A stretch of 64,000 bases of DNA from positions 62,001-126,000 of the forward strand of contig CAYFFV010000001.1 of assembly GCA_964342695.1 (NCBI GenBank), in the 5' to 3' direction. Origin of the DNA: CAYFFV01 sp964342695 (GTDB taxonomy: Bacteria > Acidobacteriota > Vicinamibacteria > Vicinamibacterales > UBA8438). Shown here piece after piece: positions 9,065 through 17,610 of the stretch. Position numbers and translations under genes: made by a program. Every line of letters starts with the position of its first letter. Position 1 is the first letter of the stretch. A model generated the notes under the pieces. The model did no database searches and was not told where the DNA came from. It saw nothing but the letters and a program-made list of their open reading frames with translations.

Positions 9065-10180
9065 ATGACTGTTGATGAAAAACCAACGATTGACCTTGAT
9101 CGGGCCAGAGAAGTTGTCGATCGTTTCCAGAGCGAATCAACCAAATGGCTCTACGGTTTGGATGATGCAGCCAGAATATTGTCGTGGGCTTTTTTTACTT
9201 TACTGCCCTACACAGATAAGTTGAGTCAGGGAAAACTGCTGAGGCAGCCGCATGTTATGTTTCGTGGGCCCACTGGGACTGGGAAGACTGACTTGGTAAG
9301 TGCCTGTGCGATGGCTGTTGACGCTAAGTTTGAGCGAATTCAAGGTCTTCCGACCTACATGCCTGAGGATATTCTTGGTTACGAAACGATTGTTGAGGAG
9401 ATGGACGGGACAAAGAAAATCCATTTTAAGCCGGGAAAACTCATGGCACACATTGTCCTGATTGATGAGGACAATAGGTTATCTGGAAAGACAAAGGCAG
9501 CAGTTCTGGAAGGCATGGAGGAAAGTTCTGCAACGCTTTCCACAGATTACGGTAACTTAGCCGAAGGGAAAATGATTCCTCTGTTTCCATTGTCAGGTGA
9601 TTTCAATGACATTGAAGGGCCACGTTTTTTCATGGTCATCTGCACGGAAAATATTTATGGTGAGGAAGAAGGCACCTTTGCTAATCCTGTTGCACAATTG
9701 GATAGGACGACCCTTTCAATAAATATGATGGATCCGGAACTGGAAGATGATGAATTCAAAATAAGTGCTCAAAATGTTGTTGGTAAGCGGGTCGAAAAGC
9801 TCACGAATCTCCATGAAGTGCTAGACATTGCGAAGTTTATTTTTGATAACGTGAAGATGTCTGAGTACGGACAGCAATATAAGGTTCGTCTGTTAAGAAA
9901 TACTAGACCCCATCGAGTGCAGGGTAGAGCGGCAAGGACCGTCAAGGAATACATCCGTGTTGGTATTTCTCCCCGTGTCCATTTTCATCTTGAAGCGGTC
10001 GCCAGAACGTTTGCATTTTTTAATGGTGATACTGTCATTACGCCTGATCACATTAAGGCTGTTGCCGAACCCGTTTTGGCCCATAGGTTAGTGCTTCGGG
10101 AGGGCATGGAGTTTTCTGTGGTCAAAGAAGAGCTGCTCGAAAAAATTATCCAGGACATGGAGGTTCCTCCGTGGAAGTAG
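9065..10180 (+). CDS. mxaR: MoxR-family AAA+ ATPase, MxaR-like
   Basis: AAA+ ATPase thought to act as a chaperone that drives maturation of a partner enzyme. The 371-residue protein has Walker A GPTGTGKTD at about 68-76, Walker B HIVLIDEDNR near 130 and a sensor-1 region VICTEN, followed by NPVAQLDR, which probably supplies the arginine finger. I start it at ATG 9065 because GGAGA lies 6 bases upstream; an in-frame TTG just before it adds one residue. It is the first of six consecutive genes in the order of mxaRSACKL. MoxR proteins also head Bat aerotolerance operons, so the specific name rests on gene order. The last 10 bases overlap the next gene. Confidence 0.75.
   Translation: MTVDEKPTIDLDRAREVVDRFQSESTKWLYGLDDAARILSWAFFTLLPYTDKLSQGKLLRQPHVMFRGPTGTGKTDLVSACAMAVDAKFERIQGLPTYMPEDILGYETIVEEMDGTKKIHFKPGKLMAHIVLIDEDNRLSGKTKAAVLEGMEESSATLSTDYGNLAEGKMIPLFPLSGDFNDIEGPRFFMVICTENIYGEEEGTFANPVAQLDRTTLSINMMDPELEDDEFKISAQNVVGKRVEKLTNLHEVLDIAKFIFDNVKMSEYGQQYKVRLLRNTRPHRVQGRAARTVKEYIRVGISPRVHFHLEAVARTFAFFNGDTVITPDHIKAVAEPVLAHRLVLREGMEFSVVKEELLEKIIQDMEVPPWK
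10159..10170 (+). promoter_or_regulatory. Shine-Dalgarno of the DUF58 gene inside a palindrome
   Basis: GGAGG-TT-CCTCC lies within the end of the MoxR gene, directly before the GTG start of the next gene at 10171. The ribosome-binding GGAGG is therefore able to pair with CCTCC right behind it. Ribosomes finishing the upstream gene would open it, which fits translational coupling. The pairing is short and the loop tight, so the effect is inferred. Confidence 0.4.
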
Positions 10181-11088
10181 AGGAGGTCTTTGCTCGATTT
10201 CGTGATATCAAACATGGAGTCAAGGCGAAAAAGAAGGCCACCAGTATCCACTATGGAGAACATAAGAGCGGATTCAAAGGCTCTGGTTATGACATTGTTG
10301 GTGTGGATGAATGGCGCCAAGGGCAGCCTCTCAAAGATATAGCATGGTCGCTTAGTCTTTCAACATTTCCAGACAAGCTGTTTCGAATTGAGCGAATGGA
10401 GCCTAAAGAGTTGCGAACGCTCCTTGTGCTTGATCTTTCTTATTCAACACTATTTCAGATATCACAGACTTCCAACAAGGCGATGTTGTTACTCGATCTT
10501 ATAGGCAACTTGGGTCTTACTAGGGCGAACGTTAGGGATCCAGTCGGGTTGCTGGGGTTTTCAGACCAAATCGAACTTTATATGAAACCTAGACTTGGTG
10601 CTTCACAAGTGTTTCATATGGCGCAGAAGATTTTTGAGAAACTTCAACTTGAACGGGAGTTTCCCTCACGGCGGAAGGCGGATTTTTCGGTTGCAATAGA
10701 CTTCTTAGTTTCTCGTTTAAAAATGGGACATTCTGTAATTGTGATCTCTGATTTTGTTGATTTTGTAAACAATCCTGAATCAATTGATTACAAGCGGCTG
10801 AGGATGCTCGCCTCCAAGCACGATATGATGATGCTGATTTTAGATGATCCGAAAGAGTTTCAGGTTAAGAGTCGATTGGGATATATAAGAATTTCAGATA
10901 TGGAAACTGGAAAGCAGACAGTTATTTCCGCGCGCAAGGCTGGCGCTATTAGGCGGCGAATCGAAGAAGCCCATGAAGACATCCAGTATCAACTTAAGCA
11001 TAAGTGTGGCATTGATTCAGTTGTACTGACTCCCGAGAATCATACAGACGCGCTCGGGGAGTTTTTAATCGCTAGAATGGCAAGATGA
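10171..11088 (+). CDS. mxaS: DUF58 domain protein, MxaS-like
   Basis: 305-residue soluble protein of the DUF58 family, whose members are encoded next to MoxR ATPases and are believed to work with them. The hallmark is VDEWRQGQPLKDIAWSLS near residues 48-65, the counterpart of the family's 'REYxxGDxxRxIDW' motif. A VWA-like fold follows, with LRTLLVLDLSYS near 90 in place of a full metal-binding DxSxS site. There is no signal peptide or membrane helix. The GTG start is set by GGAGG 7 bases upstream and overlaps the MoxR gene by 10 bases, which indicates coupled translation. Confidence 0.75.
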   Translation: MEVEEVFARFRDIKHGVKAKKKATSIHYGEHKSGFKGSGYDIVGVDEWRQGQPLKDIAWSLSLSTFPDKLFRIERMEPKELRTLLVLDLSYSTLFQISQTSNKAMLLLDLIGNLGLTRANVRDPVGLLGFSDQIELYMKPRLGASQVFHMAQKIFEKLQLEREFPSRRKADFSVAIDFLVSRLKMGHSVIVISDFVDFVNNPESIDYKRLRMLASKHDMMMLILDDPKEFQVKSRLGYIRISDMETGKQTVISARKAGAIRRRIEEAHEDIQYQLKHKCGIDSVVLTPENHTDALGEFLIARMAR

Positions 11089-11107
11089 TTTAACAGGTGA
11101 GACAACC

Positions 11108-12259
11108 ATGAGATGTAAATGGATGATATTTAAAGTGCATTTCCTTAGTTTGGTGATACTGGGACTCTTTGTTTTTTCCTTAAGCGACCACCATGTGTCA
11201 CTTCAGGCGACGTCGCAAAACGGTGAAATGGCTCAAGAGGTCTCTGACGAAGAATCTCCAGTTCAGATTGAGACACTTGCGGTCGAACCGACTGTAGTGA
11301 AGACGGGCGATCTGATTATTCAGACGTATCGAGTTCGCTATCCTGATTTACTAAGCGAAGGAAAAGAAATCATTATTCTTGAAGATCGTATGGTTCCTGA
11401 GACTTTACCAGTTCATCCATTTGAGGGAGTTTCACTTGAAATTGAAAAACGGCAAGTCGACAATGAATATATCTGGGATTTCGTCTATGAGTTCCGTTTA
11501 ATAGCACCCGAAAAATCAATGTATGTGTTGCCAGGGTTTAGTTTTTACTATCTAGTTAGAGATCTTGGTGAAGACGTGGAAGATGCCGAAGTTCGTCAGG
11601 TTGATGGCGGTGGAAATTTAGTGCGCTATGTCACTACACTCACTGATACTCCGGTGTTAGACATTCGTGACACTATTGAACTAGGTAGTTTTTCAGCGAG
11701 AGCAAATTTTTTTAAGGTCCTCGCATGGACTGTAGCTCCACTTCCACTATTAGTTTGGTTTGTAATGCTTATCCGCCAGAGTAGGCGTCCGAAAGCTGCG
11801 TCTGAAGTAAAACAGAGAGAAGCCGAGGAGCTTGAGCGTCTCGAAGCACAAATACCGGTTCTTCCATCTATCTGGCAGGCTCGGCGTAATTTGTTGCAGG
11901 AGGTGAAAGCGCTGGACAGTCTAGTTTCGTCTGAAAGCGGCGAATTATTGCGAACGACCAGGCGGAACCTGATTATTGCAGGTCGGGAATATCTTCAGGC
12001 TGAGTTACCTGACTTGAATTCAGGTGATACCTCCAAAGATATGGACAACTATGTGGAGAATCTGAAAGACGGGTCACGCAAAGACGCTCTCAGAAATCTT
12101 TCTTCAAGATTGTCGGCTTATCAGCATAGTCTAGAACGTGACGGAGGAGGTCCTATTGATGATCCGACTGCCGAGGCACAGGCTCTTCAAGATTCTGTCG
12201 CGGCCTTACGTCCTCATAATCGGTTGCTTAGTCAAATTAAGGGTGTTTTCGGTGCTTAA
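11108..12259 (+). CDS. mxaA: Periplasmic membrane-anchored protein, MxaA-like
   Basis: 383 residues: signal peptide about 1-33, a beta-rich periplasmic domain about 50-195 (ETLAVEPTVVKTGDLIIQT opens it), one membrane helix about 200-222, then a charged cytoplasmic tail rich in Glu, Arg and Leu that is likely helical. This is the architecture of MxaA and of the related DUF4381/BatD group. In methylotrophs MxaA is needed for calcium insertion into methanol dehydrogenase. Its position, third after MoxR and DUF58 and before a VWA gene, is the main support for the name. GGTGAG precedes the ATG at a normal distance. Confidence 0.6.
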   Translation: MRCKWMIFKVHFLSLVILGLFVFSLSDHHVSLQATSQNGEMAQEVSDEESPVQIETLAVEPTVVKTGDLIIQTYRVRYPDLLSEGKEIIILEDRMVPETLPVHPFEGVSLEIEKRQVDNEYIWDFVYEFRLIAPEKSMYVLPGFSFYYLVRDLGEDVEDAEVRQVDGGGNLVRYVTTLTDTPVLDIRDTIELGSFSARANFFKVLAWTVAPLPLLVWFVMLIRQSRRPKAASEVKQREAEELERLEAQIPVLPSIWQARRNLLQEVKALDSLVSSESGELLRTTRRNLIIAGREYLQAELPDLNSGDTSKDMDNYVENLKDGSRKDALRNLSSRLSAYQHSLERDGGGPIDDPTAEAQALQDSVAALRPHNRLLSQIKGVFGA

Positions 12260-12276
12260 CAAGAGTTAATAAGACA

Positions 12277-13410
12277 ATGTTGATGACTTGGGGTGAATTC
12301 GTCGCTTTCCTGCAGTCTGGTGCGCTTGAACTGGCTGAGACGCAATTTGAACAGGTCCGTTACGGTGACGTTGGGATGGCTCTGGCGCTCACGATTCTTG
12401 TTGGGTTTGGTTTGTTTTTAACTTTTGGACGACTTAGTTTTTGGCAACGAAAACATACGCGTTACCACTCTGGCTACGACATTGAAGTAACGCATCAAAA
12501 AAAATGGCTGGCTTGGATTTTCCATACTGCACCAAAGTTGCTAGTGGGAGCCGCGCTGGCTCTGATTTTATTCGCTGCGGCAGATCCTTTTCTTACTGCG
12601 ACGGAGGAAGTTAGTGGGTATATCGAGTCTCGGGTTCGCGTTGATCTGGTTGACACATCAGGGTCCATGGCTTGGGAATTTCCGGATACGGGAAAATCTA
12701 AAGCAGAAATTGCACGAGATGCCCACCTTGAATTTTTAGAGATGCGACGTGACAAAAATGATCGGGTGTCACTGTGGTTGTTTTCAACCTACCCCTATAT
12801 GGTTGATGACTTTGTAATGGATGATGAGTTGTATTATTTCCAGGTATGGGACGCACCTTATGTAACAACTCAGCGACTCGATAAAGCAATGGTTGTTCCG
12901 CCTGACAAAGTACGGATTATTCCTGCTGAAGGAGATACGAATATAATCCGCCCCCTCCGCTCCATTATGAAGCACTTTGAACGTGATGAGGCTCTTATGG
13001 GGGGCGGAGAAGATACCAATCGTGCGGTCTTGATCATTACGGATGCTGCGGTTGATGAGTTTCCTGATTCTGAATTTGCTGCGCTTAACCAAAGAAACAT
13101 AGTTCCATATTTGATATATATAAACACCAGTGATGTTCGGACTGCGATGGTAGGGCAAACGACGACCACGCCTCGACTCGTGGAAATGATTCGTGAGTAT
13201 GGAGGAGATTATTTTGATGTGACCGATCAAGATAGTCTGCTTAGGGCATATGAAGCCATTGATGAGCGTGAAGCCGTTCGTGTGGAGATGAAACACCGGG
13301 CTCTAAAAGTACCGATTTATTCAAGATTTTTGCTTGCGGCCTTAGCGATGTTGGTAGTTGGTATTCCGATGGGTTTTTTGGCAGAGTTGTTTTGGGGAAC
13401 GACTCCCTAG
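12277..13410 (+). CDS. mxaC: VWA domain membrane protein, MxaC-like
   Basis: 377 residues with membrane helices at about 33-51, 85-103 and 350-370 and a von Willebrand A domain facing the periplasm between the last two. The metal-ion site begins DLVDTSGSM at about 123-131 (DxSxS intact), and IITDAAVDEFPD near 255 supplies the later Asp. Such proteins bind partner proteins through a divalent metal. BatA proteins share this design; the assignment to MxaC rests on the surrounding order. The first residues come from ATG 12277, 17 bases after the previous stop, with weak GAG as ribosome site. Confidence 0.65.
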   Translation: MLMTWGEFVAFLQSGALELAETQFEQVRYGDVGMALALTILVGFGLFLTFGRLSFWQRKHTRYHSGYDIEVTHQKKWLAWIFHTAPKLLVGAALALILFAAADPFLTATEEVSGYIESRVRVDLVDTSGSMAWEFPDTGKSKAEIARDAHLEFLEMRRDKNDRVSLWLFSTYPYMVDDFVMDDELYYFQVWDAPYVTTQRLDKAMVVPPDKVRIIPAEGDTNIIRPLRSIMKHFERDEALMGGGEDTNRAVLIITDAAVDEFPDSEFAALNQRNIVPYLIYINTSDVRTAMVGQTTTTPRLVEMIREYGGDYFDVTDQDSLLRAYEAIDEREAVRVEMKHRALKVPIYSRFLLAALAMLVVGIPMGFLAELFWGTTP

Positions 13411-13424
13411 GAGTGATAAAAACG

Positions 13425-14090
13425 ATGCGAATAACAGACTTGCTTGATCGAGAGAATGCGTTTAAATACCTGATTGGGTTCGTTTTGGCTACGATTTTTT
13501 ATGTTGCGGTATCTGGCCCATCACAAAGTCTCGTTGGATTTTACGAACGACTTGATAGTTTAAGTGATAGTGTTCGGCGCGGAAATTTTGATCAAGCGGA
13601 AAGTGAACTTGATCAAGTGACGAATTTTTATCAGGAGAGTCAGGGTTGGGGGCTTCAGTGGGTTGCGGATGCCTACCTTTTTAGAGATGCTTTTCTCCAG
13701 CAAGCAGCTTATAGCTATCTTACAGGCGATTACGAAACGGTTGTTCGTGATCTCGCGGACGAAGTTGATGATCCACGGGCTTCGTACCTGTTGGCAAGCG
13801 CGAAATTTCAGTTGTTGCGGCAACAATATCGAGCCATCGATGACGAAAATCCTGATGGAATGGCACTGAAAGCTGCGATCATTCAAGAAGTTCTCGATGA
13901 TGTGAATGCAGATTTTGAGCGCGCCCTCAGGAGTGATGACGCGGACCGATTTGAATATAAGTGGAATTATGATCTTACGAGTGACCCTGATGCAGTACGG
14001 CTCGCATTGGAACCGTTAAGACAAGTACAAGCGCCTGAACTAGAACAGATGAAAGGCGAAGGGACGCCAACACGCCGGCGACGCGGCTAG
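13425..14090 (+). CDS. mxaK: Membrane-anchored helical protein, MxaK-like
   Basis: 221 residues with one N-terminal membrane helix (about 17-34) and a helical, acidic periplasmic part that resembles degenerate tetratricopeptide repeats (for example FDQAESELDQVTNFYQ). I start it at ATG 13425, which has AGGAG 11 bases upstream; an in-frame TTG at 13392 would overlap the VWA gene and lacks support. No catalytic motif is visible. MxaK of methylotrophs is a similar-sized protein of unknown mechanism placed between the two VWA genes, exactly as here. The last residues (RRRRG) are strongly basic. Confidence 0.5.
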   Translation: MRITDLLDRENAFKYLIGFVLATIFYVAVSGPSQSLVGFYERLDSLSDSVRRGNFDQAESELDQVTNFYQESQGWGLQWVADAYLFRDAFLQQAAYSYLTGDYETVVRDLADEVDDPRASYLLASAKFQLLRQQYRAIDDENPDGMALKAAIIQEVLDDVNADFERALRSDDADRFEYKWNYDLTSDPDAVRLALEPLRQVQAPELEQMKGEGTPTRRRRG

Positions 14091-14108
14091 AGAATGGTTA
14101 GATAGCAC

Positions 14109-15197
14109 GTGAATATTTTGCTTGCGGCTTTTCAGGATACTGTTGAGTTTTCGAATCCTGAGTATTTGATGGCAATTCCGATTGCCATGGTGCTTGGGCT
14201 GTTTGGAGCAAGTGTATTTATTCTCCGTAGTTTTTTGCGACCTGCAAAGACTCACGGATCTTCATATCCACTCATTGGACACATTAAGTTTTGGTTTGTT
14301 GCTATCTTTGTGTTGGTTGCTGTGGCGGCTGCGGCGGCTAGGCCGTATTGGGTTTATGGAGGGCGCACATTTAAAAGGGGAGATGTAGACGTCGCTATTG
14401 TTGTCGATGGTTCTGCTTCTATGTGGGTCAAGGATTTGGGGCCATCACGACTAGAAATAGCTGTGCGCGAGGCACTGAACTTGTACTCGGAGGATATTCT
14501 GACTCCAGGTGATCGAACAGCATTGTTTGTCTTTGGCACCACTGCTGTGCGCAAGGCGCATCTCTCTTCTGATGCAGATAGATTTGTTGAACAAATTGGA
14601 AGAGTGTCTCCACCAGTAACGCTCTCGGGGGATGCGTTTCCGTGGGATAGTGATATTGCCTCGGCTTTTGAACACGTCTATCAGTCGTTGGATAACCAAG
14701 ATAGATTTGAGTCGGGCAGAGAAGATTGGACACCTGAAAAACGTTCGGATCGCGTCGCTCTTTTATTTACAGATGGCGACTTTTTTGGTTCACGGGAACA
14801 AATGGGACGGCTGGATGCTGCATTATCGGAGATGCAGCAGCGAGGGTTGACGGTTTATCCAATTGGTATTGGCGCACGAACTGGCACGAACCTGAATTCT
14901 GTTTTATTAGATTACGTGCGCGGAGTAGATTATGACGAGTCACTAGAAGCAGATTTAGATTCGCAGCGAACCAGGCTTAATACTGACGGTCTTAGTATGC
15001 TTCAGCAGAGAACGGGAGGCCGTTCATTTGTTATTGAGAGTGCAGGTGTTTCTTCAGCACCGTTTCTCAGAAATGCTATCAATTCACATCGCAGTATTTC
15101 ATTCCAACTTGTTCCTGCAGAGGATAAACAGGAGATTTGGCAATGGGTTCTAGCGATGGCTGTCGTTTTATTTGTCGTTGCGGTGCTTTTTTACTGA
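14109..15197 (+). CDS. mxaL: VWA domain membrane protein, MxaL-like
   Basis: 362 residues, the second VWA protein of the cluster. It begins like BatA/MxaL (FSNPEYLMAIP near residue 14), has helices at about 20-40 and 60-77, a periplasmic VWA domain with an intact metal site VVDGSASMW at about 98-106, and a final helix at about 340-360. LLFTDGDFFGS near 220 gives the later Asp. The start is GTG 14109; the ribosome site is weak. In methylotrophs MxaL cooperates with MxaA, MxaC and MxaK in placing calcium in methanol dehydrogenase. The gene ends 5 bases before a convergent gene. Confidence 0.65.
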   Translation: MNILLAAFQDTVEFSNPEYLMAIPIAMVLGLFGASVFILRSFLRPAKTHGSSYPLIGHIKFWFVAIFVLVAVAAAAARPYWVYGGRTFKRGDVDVAIVVDGSASMWVKDLGPSRLEIAVREALNLYSEDILTPGDRTALFVFGTTAVRKAHLSSDADRFVEQIGRVSPPVTLSGDAFPWDSDIASAFEHVYQSLDNQDRFESGREDWTPEKRSDRVALLFTDGDFFGSREQMGRLDAALSEMQQRGLTVYPIGIGARTGTNLNSVLLDYVRGVDYDESLEADLDSQRTRLNTDGLSMLQQRTGGRSFVIESAGVSSAPFLRNAINSHRSISFQLVPAEDKQEIWQWVLAMAVVLFVVAVLFY

Positions 15198-15202
15198 AGA
15201 CA

Positions 15203-16099
15203 TTATGTTTTCATGGGGCCATCTGGAATACCTGCCCCTCGCCGAACAAATCTTGCCAAGTTTGACATGTCTTCATCTCCGAAGCCTTGAGCGATCAATG
15301 AATCTTCAATTGTTGCAACTAAGCTAGCAATCGGAACAGGAACTTTAGCGTTTCTGGCTGTGTCGAGGGCGATTCCTAGATCTTTTCGATGTAGGCGAAG
15401 CCTAAATCCGAGTGGATAATCGTCGGTTAGCATTTTTTGTGAACGATTGTTCAGGATCCACGAACCTGCCACTCCGCCGGAAATGGCTTCTACCACTCGT
15501 TCGGGGTCAGCGCCGCTTCGGTAGGCTAAAGTCAAGGCTTCGGCTAGAGCCATAAAGGTGCCAGTGATGACAACTTGGTTGGCAACTTTAGCTATTTGGC
15601 CACAACCGACAGGTCCAATTCTTGTCACTCGACTTCCAATAACTTGAAGAATAGGATTAGCGCGATCAAAATCTTTTTCAGAACCGCCACACATCACGGT
15701 TAACGTACCTTTTATTGCTCCTTCAGAGCCGCCAGAGACTGGAGCATCAATAAATCCGATGTTATTACTTCTAAAGACTTCTGCAATTCGGCGCGTTGCC
15801 TCTGGCTCAATGGACGAACAGTCTATGACTAGACTTCCCGATCGTAGTCCATTGATGACGCCCTGTTCTGAATCGAGTAGGATGCTTTCAACATCTGGTG
15901 TGTCTGAAACACAAGTCAACACAATTTCTACAGCACTGGCAGCAGCGGCTGGGCTGGCAGCGCGTGTGGCACCTAATTGTTCGAAGGATTCCTCTTTATT
16001 TCTTGTTCGATTGTGCACAGTGACTTCAAACCCTGCTTTAATAAGATTTTCCGCCATAGGTGCTCCCATGGTTCCTAATCCAACAACTGCAATTTTCAT
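15203..16099 (-). CDS. NAD(P)-dependent beta-hydroxyacid dehydrogenase (3-hydroxyisobutyrate / tartronate semialdehyde reductase family)
   Basis: 298-residue oxidoreductase of the GarR/MmsB family, cytosolic. The Rossmann motif GLGTMGAPMAENL is at residues 7-19, the substrate-binding DAPVSGGSEGA near 120 and the catalytic lysine in GQIAKVANQ near 171. Likely substrates are 3-hydroxyisobutyrate, 2-hydroxy-3-oxopropionate or succinic semialdehyde; the sequence alone does not decide. It lies 15 bases downstream of the methyltransferase gene on the same strand and is probably cotranscribed with it. Confidence 0.88.
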   Translation of the reverse strand: MKIAVVGLGTMGAPMAENLIKAGFEVTVHNRTRNKEESFEQLGATRAASPAAAASAVEIVLTCVSDTPDVESILLDSEQGVINGLRSGSLVIDCSSIEPEATRRIAEVFRSNNIGFIDAPVSGGSEGAIKGTLTVMCGGSEKDFDRANPILQVIGSRVTRIGPVGCGQIAKVANQVVITGTFMALAEALTLAYRSGADPERVVEAISGGVAGSWILNNRSQKMLTDDYPLGFRLRLHRKDLGIALDTARNAKVPVPIASLVATIEDSLIAQGFGDEDMSNLARFVRRGAGIPDGPMKT

Positions 16100-16114
16100 G
16101 GTAGTGTGTCTCCC

Positions 16115-16813
16115 TCAAACTTTCGCATGTACGATTCCTCGGCCAGACTGAGGACGGGTCGTCACCAGCGACAAAAATTTCTTCCAATATCTAAACGATG
16201 GAGTGTAGATAGTTTCTACACTTTCGAATCCTGCAGATTCTAACATTTGTGTTAGCGCAGTTATTGTAGGCATTGCGCAGAGTTCGTAGGGGATTTCTTT
16301 GGCGTTTTCATCTCCAGGAAAGAATGGAACCAGTGGGTATCGTTCGTGCATAAAAGGGAGAAGTACATGTGTCTCACAGATAAGTTTTTGTCTGGTAATA
16401 CTTCGAATGTTTTCTAATGCTTGCAGTGGATTCCGAAGATGGTAAAAGACCCCGAGGAACAAAACCAAATCAAAGGTTCCGAGAGTGTCGGCATTTAATT
16501 CATGAACATCGGCATGGTGGTACTCGACATTTGAACCTAGTCTATCCTTCGCGTTGAGAAACTCTTCGATGCCAAACTTATCCCATGCGAACCGATCGAT
16601 TGCAACTACTCGGTCAGCTCCGCGACGTTCACATTCAAAAGAAAAAAATCCATGCCAAGCTCCGATGTCAAGAACTGTCCAGCCAGTCAAGTCCTCTGGT
16701 ATTTGTAGCAATTTTAAACGTCGTTCGAAACGCCGCCTGATAAGCCCTTCGTGCGACAAAAGAGACGTCGTGCCTTGGGGGCTGGTTATGATTTCATGAG
16801 GTCGTCGTGCCAT
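16115..16813 (-). CDS. SAM-dependent methyltransferase (CmoB-like / DUF1698)
   Basis: 232-residue class I methyltransferase. SAM-binding motif I is VLDIGAWHGFFSFE near residue 48, the acidic residue after strand 2 is VVAIDRF near 70, and motif IV is LVLFLGVFYHLRNP near 115. The FLGVFYHLRNP stretch resembles CmoB, which modifies tRNA wobble uridine, but CmoB is about 320 residues and this protein lacks the N-terminal part. The true substrate may be a small molecule or tRNA. It begins a two-gene run with the downstream dehydrogenase. Confidence 0.7.
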   Translation of the reverse strand: MARRPHEIITSPQGTTSLLSHEGLIRRRFERRLKLLQIPEDLTGWTVLDIGAWHGFFSFECERRGADRVVAIDRFAWDKFGIEEFLNAKDRLGSNVEYHHADVHELNADTLGTFDLVLFLGVFYHLRNPLQALENIRSITRQKLICETHVLLPFMHERYPLVPFFPGDENAKEIPYELCAMPTITALTQMLESAGFESVETIYTPSFRYWKKFLSLVTTRPQSGRGIVHAKV

Positions 16814-17011
16814 AGATTTTTTATTTAGAGCTCATTACGTGAAGATCTTTATATGAAAGCTTGGCATTGTCATTAATAAATGCTCAATTAAAAAACAACT
16901 AAACTTATAGAACTGTCAGTAATCAATAACGGTTTAATCACTAAGTAGAAAGCCGTTGACAGAACAACGTGCATCGTATGCTACGTCGATAGCTCGATTG
17001 CTGCCAAGTTC

Positions 17012-17485
17012 TTAATACTTTTCATCTTTGGTTTTGGAAGGCTTTGGAATCATGATCGGAGGTTTGCCCGCGCGTTGTCGAATCCAGTTAAATGCCGTTT
17101 GAACATGCTTTTGACGAATAAGGCGTATTTCCAACGAGCGTTTCCCTGGGAAATCCAATAAAGTCAAGGCGATTAATACGGTGATAATGCCTTGCCCTGG
17201 TAATACCAGCATTATCAACCCTGGTATTAATAGAGTAATTCCAAGGAGGTTTTTAACAACAAATAGTCCGAGTTTTGCGGAAGGGTGGCGATTCATCCAG
17301 CTTTCAGAATTACCTTCGGATGGATTTACAAAGTAATCCATTCTGACCCTGGAAACAAGTACAGGAATTAGAAGAATACTTCCGACGAAAAGAATGAGTG
17401 ACGCTCCGAATATCAAAGCTAGGAGACGTGGCTGGAGTACAAGGTCTCCAATTATTGTCGCGAACTCGCTGATAACTTGCTGCAT
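17012..17485 (-). CDS. Small integral membrane protein, PGPGW-like family
   Basis: 157 residues with a helix at about 15-40 and two close helices at about 75-110 separated by the short loop LVLPGQG, which corresponds to the PGPGW motif of a widespread family of unknown function. The C-terminus is basic (KRSLEIRLIRQK). GAGAAG precedes the ATG. It is isolated: 198 bases to the next gene on one side with nothing I can identify, and a divergent outer-membrane gene on the other. Confidence 0.65.
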   Translation of the reverse strand: MQQVISEFATIIGDLVLQPRLLALIFGASLILFVGSILLIPVLVSRVRMDYFVNPSEGNSESWMNRHPSAKLGLFVVKNLLGITLLIPGLIMLVLPGQGIITVLIALTLLDFPGKRSLEIRLIRQKHVQTAFNWIRQRAGKPPIMIPKPSKTKDEKY

Positions 17486-17610
17486 GTCTTCTCTATTTTA
17501 TAGAAGTAGCGGCATTTCGCTAGATAAGTGACTCCATGTTATACTCCGCCCGTTTTTCTGCCTTGTTTAGATACTTTCATGAATGCACCTAATCATCAGT
17601 GAGGTACACG

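Noticed and set aside
12784..13296. Antisense frame of 170 codons within the MxaC-like gene
   Set aside because: The VWA domain is read on the plus strand; the opposite translation is basic, His/Ile-rich and without domain.
9065..15197. Reading the cluster as a Bat aerotolerance operon
   Set aside because: Bat operons have adjacent VWA genes followed by TPR and BatD genes; here a small MxaK-like gene separates the two VWA genes, as in mxaRSACKL. Not fully excluded, since the families are related.
16954..16981. TTGACA and TATGCT pair in the gap 16814-17011
   Set aside because: The spacer is 15 bases and no plus-strand gene follows for 600 bases; no small gene or tRNA fold was found in this gap.
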